A DNA stretch of 64,000 nucleotides from Bacteroides coprosuis DSM 18011 (GCA_000212915.1 CM001167.1:1728780-1792779); one strand, 5' to 3'; shown: positions 33,561-43,013, counted from the stretch's first letter. The notes: generated by a model not told the origin, from the letters alone. Translations and numbers: made by a program.

Positions 33561-36350
33561 ATGATTACTAAACAACGATTATTCGTTTTACTCTTCTATT
33601 TATTTACCGTACTACCTTTTAGCTTTGCAGCTATAATTAAAGGAGTGGTAATAGACAAAGTTACTCAAGAGCCCTTAGTAGGAGCTACAGTACAAATCTT
33701 ATCTAGCTCGGCAGCTACAATAACTAATATGGATGGCCAATTCGAACTCAATACCGACAAAAAGGGGAGTGTCAGCATTGAAGTGAGATATTTGGGTTAT
33801 CGTAGTGAGCGTTTAGATGGAATAAATGTACAAAGTAAAGATTTAATAGAATTTAAATTAGAACAAGATGAACATCTGCTCGACGAGGTATCTGTTACGG
33901 CTCATCAGCCTCGGAGTTCAGATATAGGCATGCTTACAGCCCAGAGGAACAGTTTGGTAGTTCAGTCTGGAGTGTCAGCACAGCAAATAAAACGCACACA
34001 AGATAGCGATGCATCTGAGGTTATTCGTCGTATTCCTGGTATAAGTATTATCGACGATAAATTTGTGATGGTACGTGGGTTATCGCAACGCTATAATAAT
34101 GTGTGGATTAATCAGGGAGCGGTGCCCAGCTCGGAGGCTGATTCGCGTGCCTTTTCTTTTGACATAATACCTAGCAGTCAGCTAGATAATATGGTGATTG
34201 TGAAGTCGGCAGCTCCACAATATCCCGCCGATTTTACGGGTGGTTTTATACAGATAACCACTAAATCTATTCCAGAATCCAATAGTCTTTCCATTTCGTT
34301 AGGCTCAAGTATCAACTCGGAAGCACATTATAAGAACTTTTATTCTTCTAAAAGTGGAAAGACAGATTTTCTTGGGTTCGACTCTTCTCTTCGTCCTTTG
34401 CAAAATGGCATACATACAGCAATGAATACTTTTGAAGGCTACCCTGAAGCCATCGACTTATTAAACAACAAATTAAATAATGATTGGCAGGTTAAAAAGA
34501 GAACTCCTGTAGGAGATATGAAATTCAATCTTGCTTATAATCGCGCTTGGCAGTGGAACAATGGAGAAGAACTTGGCTTACTTGCTAGTGCAAACTATAG
34601 CAATAGTTATAAGGCATATCGGAATATGGAGAACTCGCTCTTTGGTAGTTACGATGAAGTGAATAACCACCCTGTCTATCTTCGTCAAAGTACCGATAAT
34701 CAGTTTACCAATGATGTAAAGATGGGCTTTTTACTCAACTTGGCTTTTCGATTAAATCCTACTCATTTATTTGAATTCAAAAATAGCTTTAACCAATTGG
34801 GTAAAAATAGATATACCACTCGTGAAGGCTATGATGCTCAGAGTAATCAAGAACAGAGTATGGAGTACTATTACTCAGCTCGCTCTATCTATAATACACA
34901 GTTTACAGGAAAGCACGATTTTAAAGAAAACAGCTTGGACTGGACAGTGGGTTATGCTTTTGCAAACAGAAACCTACCCGATAGAAAAAGAATCTTACTC
35001 AATGATGAGTTGGAACAAGGTAAAATAGGGCTGACAAGTGGTTCAGATATCAGTAGGGAGTTTACTTATCTAGTTGAACATATTGGTTCTTTAAACATCA
35101 ATTACGATCATCAGTTTCATTGGGGCAACCTCAATCCATTGATGAAAGTAGGGGTGTATGGAGAGTATCGTACTCGAAAATATGATACCCGTCTATTTTA
35201 CTTCAACTGGAACTATGGAGAAAATACCTTACCTCAAGGCTTTAGATACCTACCTATTTTAGAAGAACTATTGATTCCTTCTAACTATGCCTATGATAAA
35301 TTTTACTTGCAAGAGCAAGTGAATAAAATCAATGATTATAAAGGGAATAATACACATATGGCGGGTTATTTAGCTTGGAATGTTCCTATCCAGAAGTTTA
35401 CGTTGTTTGCTGGAGTAAGATATGAGTATAATCGCATGGAGTTAATCTCTAATACAAAAGCCCATGAAAAGAGCGAAATCAGTACGTATTATACATATCG
35501 TGATTTCTTTCCATCGGCAAATCTATCTTATGATTTTAACGATAAGCACCAGTTGAGATTAGCTTATGGTAGAACTGTAAATCGCCCAGAATTCAGAGAG
35601 CTTTCTTCTTCAGTATTCTATGACTTTGAGTTGGCTAGCAATGTGCAGGGGAATAGTGAACTAAAACCTGCGTACATACACAACTTAGACTTACGTTATG
35701 AGTATTATCCTAGTAGTGCAGAATTGGTGTCGCTCTCTCTCTTTTACAAGCATTTTTCTAATCCTATAGAGTGGACCTATACTGTAAACGGTGGAACAAA
35801 CCTAACATACTCTTATGCCAATGCTCATGCTGCTAAAAACTATGGTATTGAGTTGGAATTTCGTAAAAACCTAGACTTTATCGGACTACCCAATTTTAGT
35901 TTGAACTTCAATGGAGCACTCATTAAGAGTAATGTAGATTTTGAAAAAGGAAGCAAAGAGAAAAACAGAGCTATGCAAGGACAATCTCCTTACCTCATTA
36001 ATACGGGTTTGTTTTACAATAACCCTGATTGGGGCTTCAATGCAGCTATCCTTTACAACCGTATCGGCAAACGTATTGTGGGCGTTGGCAGAAGTGTAGG
36101 AACAGTAGGAGGAGAAAACACGAGTGATATACCCAATTCTTATGAGATGCCTCGCAATAGTTTAGACTTAACACTTGGTAAACAATTCAAATCTTGGGAA
36201 TTCAAAGTCTATGCTAAAGATATAATTGCTGATAAAGTAATCTTTAAACAGATAGATGAAAATAAAGATAAAAACAGAATGGATGAAATAACTAAAAGCT
36301 ATAAACCAGGTAGAAGCTTTGGCTTTAGTATTGGTTATGCATTCAAATAA
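33561..36350 (+). CDS. TonB-dependent receptor with CarboxypepD-reg-like domain
   Basis: A 929-residue outer-membrane transporter. It has a signal peptide (about 1-23) and a carboxypeptidase-regulatory-like beta domain (IIKGVVIDKVTQEPLVGATVQI). The plug begins near residue 130 (QQIKRTQDSDASEVIRRIPGISI, MVRGLSQRYNNVWINQGAVPSS), then a 22-strand barrel ends with the C-terminal signature FGFSIGYAFK. It is not a SusC: the SusC-type start and a SusD partner are missing. It is followed 32 bp later by a surface lipoprotein gene, so the pair probably takes up one ligand together. Ligand unknown. Confidence 0.92.
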   Translation: MITKQRLFVLLFYLFTVLPFSFAAIIKGVVIDKVTQEPLVGATVQILSSSAATITNMDGQFELNTDKKGSVSIEVRYLGYRSERLDGINVQSKDLIEFKLEQDEHLLDEVSVTAHQPRSSDIGMLTAQRNSLVVQSGVSAQQIKRTQDSDASEVIRRIPGISIIDDKFVMVRGLSQRYNNVWINQGAVPSSEADSRAFSFDIIPSSQLDNMVIVKSAAPQYPADFTGGFIQITTKSIPESNSLSISLGSSINSEAHYKNFYSSKSGKTDFLGFDSSLRPLQNGIHTAMNTFEGYPEAIDLLNNKLNNDWQVKKRTPVGDMKFNLAYNRAWQWNNGEELGLLASANYSNSYKAYRNMENSLFGSYDEVNNHPVYLRQSTDNQFTNDVKMGFLLNLAFRLNPTHLFEFKNSFNQLGKNRYTTREGYDAQSNQEQSMEYYYSARSIYNTQFTGKHDFKENSLDWTVGYAFANRNLPDRKRILLNDELEQGKIGLTSGSDISREFTYLVEHIGSLNINYDHQFHWGNLNPLMKVGVYGEYRTRKYDTRLFYFNWNYGENTLPQGFRYLPILEELLIPSNYAYDKFYLQEQVNKINDYKGNNTHMAGYLAWNVPIQKFTLFAGVRYEYNRMELISNTKAHEKSEISTYYTYRDFFPSANLSYDFNDKHQLRLAYGRTVNRPEFRELSSSVFYDFELASNVQGNSELKPAYIHNLDLRYEYYPSSAELVSLSLFYKHFSNPIEWTYTVNGGTNLTYSYANAHAAKNYGIELEFRKNLDFIGLPNFSLNFNGALIKSNVDFEKGSKEKNRAMQGQSPYLINTGLFYNNPDWGFNAAILYNRIGKRIVGVGRSVGTVGGENTSDIPNSYEMPRNSLDLTLGKQFKSWEFKVYAKDIIADKVIFKQIDENKDKNRMDEITKSYKPGRSFGFSIGYAFK

Positions 36351-36382
36351 TAAGACACAGTAATCTTAAAACAGATCTTAAA

Positions 36383-37942
36383 ATGAAAAAAATGAAACAA
36401 TTATTCGGTTTAAAATCAGCCTTAGTAGCTATTTTAATGATTGGTGCATTTGTCGCTTGTTCAGATAGCAACGATGATAGTACCATAGAACCTGGTCCAG
36501 AAACTAAACCTACAGATCCAAAGGTAGAATATATAGGTAATGTTGCTCATAGTAAGGGTATTCTTTTTAGTGAAGGGACTCAACTCGGTAATGGGGATCA
36601 AAACTTTGTATTTACCGGTAAAGAAACACTAAAAAAAGGTGTGTATCACTTAAAAGGTTGGGTATATGTGGGCGAAGGAGCCGAACTAACCATTGAGCCA
36701 GGTACCATTATAAAAGGGGATAAGCAAACTAAAGCGGCTCTTATTGTAGAAAGAGGAGGTAAGCTATTTGCTCAAGGTAATGTTAAAGAACCCATTATTT
36801 TTACTTCTGAAGAGGCTGCTGGTCAGCGTAAGCCAGGCGACTGGGGTGGAGTGATTGTTTGTGGTAAAGCGAAGAACAATCAAGGAAGTATGAAGGTTGA
36901 GGGTGGTCCCCGCTCCGAACACGGTGGTGATAATGATGCAGATAATTCGGGTGTCTTGAGTTATATCCGTATCGAATTTGCAGGTTACCCTTTTGAAAAA
37001 GATAAAGAAATCAATGGGCTAACTTTAGGTTCTGTTGGTAGAGAAACGAAACTAGATCACATCCAAGTATCTTATTCTAATGATGATTCATTTGAGTGGT
37101 TTGGTGGTTCTGTTAATGGTAAATATTTAATTGCTTATAATGGATGGGACGATGATTTCGATACAGACAATGGTTTCAGTGGACATATTCAGTTTGGTTT
37201 AGTGGTAAGAGATCCTCGTATTGCAGACGTATCTCAATCGAATGCATTTGAATCAGATAACGCTGCAGACGGAGCTGAAATCTCTCCTTTTACCAATACA
37301 ATCTTTAGTAACATTACAGTAATTGGTCCAGCTACTGCTAAAAACAGAGCAGCAGGATTCCAAAACACATCCGACTATATCAATGGCGGTCAGCTCAATC
37401 CAAACAACGGTGCTGGTATGGGTAAATTCCAAGCTGCCATGCACATTCGTAGAAACAGTCGTTTGGCTTGTCATAACTCGGTGTTTGTAGGATTCCCTAT
37501 CGGTTTAATATTAGATGGAGAAAAAGGAAATACAGTTCAACAAGCTAAAGAGGGTAAGATAAACTTGAAAAACCTTTATTTCGCAAGTATGGACGTTACA
37601 GGAACAGATGCCAACAAGCAATACATAGATATGCTTGGTACTTATGAGAATGGTAAAATCACCTATGATGAAACAAAACCATCTTTCTCTACCACATACT
37701 TCAACTCTATCTCTTCTAACAAAATGGTTGAAGAAGATCAGCTAGGTTTAACTAGTGGGCGTATAGATGTAGGTCAAAACTACATACCCAAAGCAGGAAG
37801 TGTCTTGCTAAAAGGAGCCGATTTTAGTTCGATACAGAGTAACTTCATATCCCCCGTTAACTATATTGGAGCTTTCTCTGGTTCAGATGATAATTGGATG
37901 GATGAATGGACTAATTTCGATCCGCAAAACACAAACTATTAG
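36383..37942 (+). CDS. Surface lipoprotein with parallel beta-helix features, TonB-receptor partner
   Basis: 519 residues with a lipoprotein signal (LMIGAFVAC, Cys26) and an acidic linker after it (SDSNDDSTIEPGPE), the pattern of surface-exported Bacteroidetes lipoproteins. The mature part reads like a right-handed beta helix: GVYHLKGWVYVGEGAELTIE, GTIIKGDKQ, AALIVERGGKLFAQG, GPRSEHGGDNDADNSGVLSYIRIEFAG. Acidic loops (DDDFDTDNG) could bind metal. It probably captures a ligand for the receptor upstream. Homologues are sometimes misnamed multidrug transporters; nothing here supports that. Confidence 0.8.
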   Translation: MKKMKQLFGLKSALVAILMIGAFVACSDSNDDSTIEPGPETKPTDPKVEYIGNVAHSKGILFSEGTQLGNGDQNFVFTGKETLKKGVYHLKGWVYVGEGAELTIEPGTIIKGDKQTKAALIVERGGKLFAQGNVKEPIIFTSEEAAGQRKPGDWGGVIVCGKAKNNQGSMKVEGGPRSEHGGDNDADNSGVLSYIRIEFAGYPFEKDKEINGLTLGSVGRETKLDHIQVSYSNDDSFEWFGGSVNGKYLIAYNGWDDDFDTDNGFSGHIQFGLVVRDPRIADVSQSNAFESDNAADGAEISPFTNTIFSNITVIGPATAKNRAAGFQNTSDYINGGQLNPNNGAGMGKFQAAMHIRRNSRLACHNSVFVGFPIGLILDGEKGNTVQQAKEGKINLKNLYFASMDVTGTDANKQYIDMLGTYENGKITYDETKPSFSTTYFNSISSNKMVEEDQLGLTSGRIDVGQNYIPKAGSVLLKGADFSSIQSNFISPVNYIGAFSGSDDNWMDEWTNFDPQNTNY

Positions 37943-37962
37943 TGTATAGTCTGTTTACAATG

Positions 37963-37995
37963 GAGCCTGCATATCAATGCAGGCTCTTCTTTTTA
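37963..37995 (+). terminator. Terminator of the TonB receptor operon
   Basis: A perfect 10-bp stem, GAGCCTGCAT with ATGCAGGCTC, followed by TTCTTTTT. Confidence 0.85.
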
Positions 37996-38148
37996 GTTGG
38001 GCTGTTGGAATATATGTACGAAGCAATCTTCTACAGCCCTTAAACAAAGGCTTTCTCTAAGTTAATATGTTAAAAAGATGTTCCAATGATATAATATGAA
38101 ATTATTTATCCATATTTAGCAAATAATTAAACCTATATTACAAACATT

Positions 38149-38826
38149 ATGAAAAAGTATTTAGCTGAAATGATTGGTACTATGGTACTTGTATTAATGG
38201 GGTGTGGAGCTGCTGTGTTTGCAGGAGCAGTACAGCCTTTTGCCTCTGTAGGTACACTAGGGGTGGCTTTAGCCTTTGGTCTATCTGTACTAGCTATGGT
38301 GTACACCATTGGGAAAATATCAGGATGTCATATTAATCCTGCAATAACACTGGGTATGCTTGTTTCTAAAAAGATTTCATCAAAAGATGCAACGATGTAT
38401 ATGCTGTTTCAAGTAATAGGAGCTATCATCGGTTCTGCTATTTTGTATGTGCTAGCTAAAGATTCAGGATCTACCACTACGCTCACTGGAGCCAATGGTT
38501 ATACCTCTGTGTTACCAGCGTTTGTGGCCGAAACTGTATTTACCTTTATCTTCTTATTAGTCGTTTTCGGATCTACATCTAAGGGAGCAGATAACAAATT
38601 TGCAGGAATAGCTATTGGTTTAAGTTTGACGCTTATTCACATTGTATGTATTCCTATTACTGGAACCTCTGTAAATCCAGCAAGAAGTATAGCACCTGCT
38701 ATTTTTGAAATGGTACAAGGTAATGGGGCAGCTATGGGCCAATTGTGGTTATTCATTGTAGCACCATTTTTAGGAGCTATTATTGCTGCTGTGGTGTGGA
38801 AAGCTATTGATACAGCCAAAGAATAA
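38149..38826 (+). CDS. aqpZ: Aquaporin (AqpZ type)
   Basis: A 225-residue channel with six helices and two half-helices bearing NPA: HINPAITLG and SVNPARS. The residue after the second NPAR is Ser rather than the Asp of glycerol facilitators, and the length is that of AqpZ, so water is the likely substrate. Single gene with its own terminator. Confidence 0.9.
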   Translation: MKKYLAEMIGTMVLVLMGCGAAVFAGAVQPFASVGTLGVALAFGLSVLAMVYTIGKISGCHINPAITLGMLVSKKISSKDATMYMLFQVIGAIIGSAILYVLAKDSGSTTTLTGANGYTSVLPAFVAETVFTFIFLLVVFGSTSKGADNKFAGIAIGLSLTLIHIVCIPITGTSVNPARSIAPAIFEMVQGNGAAMGQLWLFIVAPFLGAIIAAVVWKAIDTAKE

Positions 38827-38848
38827 TAAATAGCATGAAATAGATAAA

Positions 38849-38884
38849 ACAAAAGCCAGCCTGATTACTCAAGTTGGCTTTTGT
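38849..38884 (+). terminator. Terminator of the aquaporin gene
   Basis: ACAAAAGCCAGC pairs with TTGGCTTTTGT (one bulge), with a T-rich 3' side. Confidence 0.65.
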
Positions 38885-38921
38885 TCTTTATAGTCTATAA
38901 ATCGGCTTTTTTAAGCGTTCA

Positions 38922-39380
38922 TCAACGAAGTTTAATGAGCTGCTTTCTTCTATTTACTTCTTGATAATCATCATCCCATAGCATTACGAGCTGAGAGATG
39001 TTGGGTGTATCAGGCGAGAAAGTTATATTCATTACAATATACTCCTTGGGGTTGATTACAGGACTAGATATAGTAGTGATTCTGAAAGTTTCACTGATAT
39101 CTTGACTCGTTTGAGGGTGAATAAATTTAAAGCTGATGTTTCTAGCGATTGCCAATCCATCGTTTCGTATGCTGAGTTGTACCTTATTGGCATCGTGTGT
39201 TTTGCTAACTACAGCCACTAGGAAGGCTTTTTTCTTTGCAAAAAGACCTTGATCACCTATTCCTAGTTCCAATTCATCCACCTTTCTCCTTAGATTACTT
39301 AAAGCTCTCGTATGTACGCTAAAGGTAAATACAGCAAACCCAAGGGCAGAGAAGGCAACTATTAAGCTTAAAAATTCCAT
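38922..39380 (-). CDS. Hypothetical membrane-anchored protein
   Basis: 152 residues. One N-terminal membrane helix (about 3-22) is followed by a short coiled region (LSNLRRKVDELELGIG) and a beta-rich domain (FLVAVVSKTHDANKVQLSIRNDGLAIARNISFKF). No known family recognised. It lies 39 bp after the lipoprotein gene on the same strand, so the two are probably in one transcript. Confidence 0.65.
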   Translation of the reverse strand: MEFLSLIVAFSALGFAVFTFSVHTRALSNLRRKVDELELGIGDQGLFAKKKAFLVAVVSKTHDANKVQLSIRNDGLAIARNISFKFIHPQTSQDISETFRITTISSPVINPKEYIVMNITFSPDTPNISQLVMLWDDDYQEVNRRKQLIKLR

Positions 39381-39419
39381 AGACTAGTTTTTTATTTATT
39401 TCTATTTGTGAGATTCTAC

Positions 39420-40262
39420 TTACTCTTTATTTTCAATTACTTTCTTTAAACTTTTCTGACTTAAGTTTCCTTGTAGTTTTAAAAGACCGTCTTGAAGAGC
39501 AACAATGATATATGCTTCACTCACTCTATCTTTTATAGGTGTGATTTCTTTTTTATCAAAGTAGATTTCTAAGATGCCCAACTTGTTATTGTAATAGTAA
39601 TAAAAGTCTTTTACATCTTGTTTTACCTCTTCTCCCATTTGCTCAGAAATTGTTTTCTTTCCTAGATTGTTTTCAAGGAATGAGTAGCTGGTATTAACAG
39701 TCGGTTCATTTTCGGTAGGTACAGCTTTTACTTCTTCCCATGTACCCTCAATAGATCCCAAATCAGCCTTTAAATCTTCGCGAATGAGGGTATAATCATA
39801 TCCCTGACTATCAAAATCGAATTCTCTAAGTTGTAATTGATCTCCTGTAAATCGAAGAATTCTGTGGTTAAAAACAGAAGATCCGCTTTCATCAGCTGCT
39901 TGATAATCTTTATCGTAGGAATAAAGTCTCCATCCAAATAAACCTCCATTTAAAGGAGAATAGCTAGATATAACGTGTTGTACGAGTTCTCCACGCATAC
40001 CGGGATGGGCAGATTTTCCGTAAGTAAACTTGTAATCGTTGTGATTTTTATCGAATACATAGTACCATGCAGCAGATTCAGGATTTTCCGATTCTTCAGC
40101 TGGTTGCGCAACAGATAGATCTACTTTCCAACGACCATTTAAGCGATCCAGAAAATTATCATTCCAGTAATTGTCGTCATTATCGCTATCTAAGCAACTG
40201 CTAAAGGCTATGACTCCGAAGCCAAGCAGTAAAAGAGTTTTGAATTGATTAAGTAATTTCAT
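39420..40262 (-). CDS. Hypothetical lipoprotein, lipocalin-like features
   Basis: 280 residues with a lipoprotein signal (FGVIAFSSC, Cys23) and an acidic linker (LDSDNDDNYWNDN) that suggests surface export. Two similar halves are visible, each starting with a G-W-V/E pattern (LNGRWKVDLS, EGTWEEVKAV) followed by strands ending in hydrophobic pairs, as in tandem lipocalin-like domains. The family is not certain. Related in style, not clearly in sequence, to the lipoprotein at 52315. Confidence 0.65.
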   Translation of the reverse strand: MKLLNQFKTLLLLGFGVIAFSSCLDSDNDDNYWNDNFLDRLNGRWKVDLSVAQPAEESENPESAAWYYVFDKNHNDYKFTYGKSAHPGMRGELVQHVISSYSPLNGGLFGWRLYSYDKDYQAADESGSSVFNHRILRFTGDQLQLREFDFDSQGYDYTLIREDLKADLGSIEGTWEEVKAVPTENEPTVNTSYSFLENNLGKKTISEQMGEEVKQDVKDFYYYYNNKLGILEIYFDKKEITPIKDRVSEAYIIVALQDGLLKLQGNLSQKSLKKVIENKE

Positions 40263-40598
40263 TTTAGTAAATAATTAAAGGTTTATATTCTCTATAAGAA
40301 ATGGTATTACTATTAATTTACAAATAATTAAACCCACTTCCTAAAAGTTGTATGTCCAATAAAGTCTATTTTTATAACAAATAATAAAGTGAAAGTGTTG
40401 ATTAATAATACTTTTATCTTCTTGTTTCCATAATTTTTTATAAATTGAATGACATTCTATGGAGAAGAAACTCTAATATAGCTTTAACTCCAGTAGGAAT
40501 TTAAATTAATTATAAGTTTATGATAATATAACTTTACTTACTTCAGAGTATCATATATTGTTTCTAGACTGTTACAAATATCTAAATGCATCTGCCTT
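40263..40598. other. Divergent intergenic region
   Basis: 336 bp of AT-rich sequence between divergent genes. No repeat, hairpin or exact TAnnTTTG element found. Confidence 0.35.
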
Positions 40599-41048
40599 AT
40601 GAAAGATATGTTTAAATTTATAGGAATCTCCGTACGTACGAGCAATGTAAATAATAAAGCGGAAGACGATTTAACGAAGTTGTGGACTCGTTTTTTTGAA
40701 GACGATATTTTACACAAAATTCCACATAAGGTAAACACGGATGTGTATGCCATTTATACGGATTATGAATCCGATTATAAAGGAGAATATACTTGCTTTA
40801 TTGGGTGTAGGGTGAAAGTGATGGAATCTATTCCGAGTGGAATGATAGGGAAGGAATTTCCTGCTCAGCCCCATAAGTTGTTTGTGGCAAAGGGTGCTTT
40901 GCCCAAAGCTGTAGAAACCACCTGGCAAGAGATATGGGCACAAGATAAATACCTAGAGAGGAGTTACACGTATGATGTAGAGGTGTATGGACCCGATTCT
41001 CAAAAAGGAGATAACTCCAAAGTGGATATTTATATAGGAGTAAAATAA
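40599..41048 (+). CDS. GyrI-like effector-binding domain protein
   Basis: 149 residues made only of the small-molecule-binding domain found at the C-terminus of some AraC regulators and in Cass2: TRFFEDDILHKIP, VYAIYTDYESDYKGEYTCFIGCRV, AAKGALPKA-type FVAKGALPKAV, then WQEIWAQDKYLERSYTYDVEVYGP and a final DIYIGVK. No DNA-binding part. It may bind drugs or metabolites. Single gene. Confidence 0.8.
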   Translation: MKDMFKFIGISVRTSNVNNKAEDDLTKLWTRFFEDDILHKIPHKVNTDVYAIYTDYESDYKGEYTCFIGCRVKVMESIPSGMIGKEFPAQPHKLFVAKGALPKAVETTWQEIWAQDKYLERSYTYDVEVYGPDSQKGDNSKVDIYIGVK

Positions 41049-41110
41049 ATCTCGTTTTTTATCAAAATATAGGGTAAGGTAGAATGATAATACATTTCTA
41101 CCTTATTTTT

Positions 41111-41190
41111 TTTGATCGGTGTCAAGAGGTTGTCATGTCGGTGTCATGAAGTAACTTTGACACCGACATCGTATCATCATGTCGGTGTCA
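41111..41190. repeat. Dispersed repeat, locus 4 (four units)
   Basis: A decayed unit TTTGATCGGTGTCA (41111-41124), a direct copy TCATGTCGGTGTCA 22 bp later (41133-41146), then an inverted pair TGACACCGACATC (41158-41170) and CATGTCGGTGTCA (41178-41190) across exactly 7 bp. This is the fullest copy of the element in the window. Confidence 0.87.
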
Positions 41191-41230
41191 AAGTGTTTCT
41201 TCAACTACTTCTATTTTATTGCTTTTAGCA

Positions 41231-41266
41231 AAAAGAAAGCCTATCTATTTTTTAGTTAGATAGGCT
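41231..41266 (-). terminator. Terminator of the 41294-42112 gene pair
   Basis: AGCCTATCTA (41238-41247) pairs with TAGATAGGCT (41257-41266). On the minus strand the stem is followed by TTCTTTTTGC. Same stem type as at 1461 and 14351. Confidence 0.65.
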
Positions 41267-41293
41267 GTATATCAGTTCTTTTTTGAAATTGGT

Positions 41294-41656
41294 TTATCCG
41301 TGCAAAATACTACCTATAACAAGGAATACGATGCCTAATGCTAGGGTAGTAACTAGTTTTCTACTCATCTTCTTTCTTTTTCTTCTGCCTATCAGTATGA
41401 TTAAATAAGCAAGGATAGGCGACCCAAAAAACACCAAGACAAAATTGAGTAATAACAGCCAACCCCATGGAATATTGGTAAGTTGTGTCCAGGCAAAGAT
41501 GGGCAGAATTAAACCACACAACCAAGGAAGTAGCATTAAAGAAGGTTTACGAGTGTAACGTGGTTTTTTAACGCGATTTCCGCTTATTATGGCGGTATGT
41601 ATCCCTAAGGTTGCAATTAATAATAGGGCTCCCAGAAAGAGTAAAACGTGTGACAT
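41294..41656 (-). CDS. Hypothetical four-helix membrane protein
   Basis: 120 residues with four hydrophobic segments (about 4-23, 41-58, 65-88, 101-117) and basic loops (RVKKPRYTRKP, GRRKRKKMSRK). No family recognised. It lies 30 bp after the gene at 41687-42112 and is probably co-transcribed with it. Confidence 0.65.
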   Translation of the reverse strand: MSHVLLFLGALLLIATLGIHTAIISGNRVKKPRYTRKPSLMLLPWLCGLILPIFAWTQLTNIPWGWLLLLNFVLVFFGSPILAYLIILIGRRKRKKMSRKLVTTLALGIVFLVIGSILHG

Positions 41657-41686
41657 AGTGCTTGTATCTATTAGTTTTTAAGAATA

Positions 41687-42112
41687 TTAGTGATTAAAAT
41701 TATTAAGTATTTTGTACTTATAATCCTGTACAATACCAATCATTTCATCTATAAATCGATCTACCAGTTTTTCTTGTTGAAAGAAAGAAATATAGCGAGC
41801 CTTAGGTAAGTTGAGGCTGTGAATGATTTCTTTCTCATGGTAAGGGTATCTCCAAGTAATAGTCAGGGTACCTTTATGATAACTAAAATTGATGACTTGA
41901 TGTTCATCTGGTCTGTACAAATTAAAACTATGCTCTGAAATAGTTCCGATAGTTGCCTTACCATCAAAAGCGAAGCTATTGAGCATATCTATCATCACAG
42001 AGAAGCGATCTTGTAGTGTTTGAGCACTAAGCGTTTCTTCCTTTTTTTGTATTGCAGTAAAAATAGAGATGATTGCTATACTTACTACAAAAATAAGAAT
42101 AGTCCAAAACAT
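41687..42112 (-). CDS. Hypothetical membrane-anchored protein
   Basis: 141 residues. An N-terminal membrane helix (about 1-20) precedes a compact mixed domain (SAQTLQDRFSVMIDMLN, YRPDEHQVINFSYHKGTLTITWRY, DRFIDEMIGIVQDYK). Function unknown. First gene of a likely two-gene unit with the membrane protein downstream. Confidence 0.6.
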   Translation of the reverse strand: MFWTILIFVVSIAIISIFTAIQKKEETLSAQTLQDRFSVMIDMLNSFAFDGKATIGTISEHSFNLYRPDEHQVINFSYHKGTLTITWRYPYHEKEIIHSLNLPKARYISFFQQEKLVDRFIDEMIGIVQDYKYKILNNFNH

Positions 42113-42681
42113 AGTATTACTTAAATAAAAAATAAAACCTAACTGAATCCGATTATAAAAGTTTGTGTATTTAGTGGATATCGTAGTAAGATTAGATTAG
42201 TAATATCGGAAAAACTTTTGGGAAAACATACACTTTAGGGTAAAAAATAAAGAGGCTAATTTTATAAATAAAGCCAAAATGAAATTAAACTCTCTGATTA
42301 TTATTTATTTAGTTATAAATAAAATATTTCTTCATCAAAGAGGTGTGATCAGTAAAAAGCGAATAGAGTAGTAGTGTTCAGCAAGTCAAAGTCTATTTTA
42401 TAAGCTATTTAGCATTATCTATTTCATAACAAGTTATTTATGTGATCTCCCTTTTTCTCTCTCTGCTAGTCTATAAAAGATGAGAAAAATCTAGAGTTTT
42501 CAGAACAAGGAACTCAAAAAGATTGTTTAATGCTTAATATAACAACTCTTATCGCTCAAAAAAAAGATTAAAAGTGGAAGCGTTGGCTTTAAGTACGGCT
42601 GTTTTCGATGGACAAAATATAGCTCTTAACTTTTAGTCACCGCTTTCTTTCTTATCTATAGAAAATCTCTCTTTTTTTACT
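42113..42681. other. Intergenic region of about 570 bp
   Basis: No gene, repeat or strong hairpin found. A 22-codon open stretch ending at the TAG near 42636 has no start codon and is probably chance. Confidence 0.35.
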
Positions 42682-42689
42682 TAGCTTTG
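42682..42689 (+). promoter_or_regulatory. -7 element upstream of the TSCPD gene
   Basis: TAGCTTTG matches TAnnTTTG, 78 bp before the ATG at 42768. No TTTG at -33. Confidence 0.4.
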
Positions 42690-42767
42690 CATCTGAATAA
42701 AAAAGAATATTTTAGAAGTGTGAACTATACTTTTAAAATAAACACAAAAGATTAGGGTATTAAAAAG

Positions 42768-43013
42768 ATGAAACACATTTACAAAACAAAGGGAACTTGC
42801 AGTTCTCAAATCGAACTCGATGTCGTAGATGGAAAAGTGGAGGATGTGGCTTTTACGGGTGGTTGTAATGGAAACCTACAAGGATTGTCTTCTTTGATAA
42901 AGGGTTTGCCGGTAGCCGAGGTATGTTCTAGGCTTGAAGGTATAAAATGTGGAAGAAGAGAAACTTCTTGCCCCGACCAGCTTTGTAAAGCAATTCACGA
43001 AATGGGTTTTTAA
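42768..43013 (+). CDS. TSCPD-domain protein (TIGR03905 family)
   Basis: 81 residues: TKGTCSSQIELDVVDGKVEDVAFTGGCNGNLQGLSSLIKG and a closing ETSCPDQLCKAI. The TSCPD motif and the Cys pattern match TIGR03905, a small stand-alone version of the C-terminal domain of some ribonucleotide reductases. The cysteines may bind metal. Function unknown. It is followed by two hairpins and then exonuclease III. Confidence 0.9.
   Translation: MKHIYKTKGTCSSQIELDVVDGKVEDVAFTGGCNGNLQGLSSLIKGLPVAEVCSRLEGIKCGRRETSCPDQLCKAIHEMGF

Noticed and set aside
42560-42640. Possible gene remnant in the gap before the TSCPD gene
   Set aside because: An open stretch ending VFDGQNIALNF has no start codon and a stop just upstream; there is no homology I can recognise.
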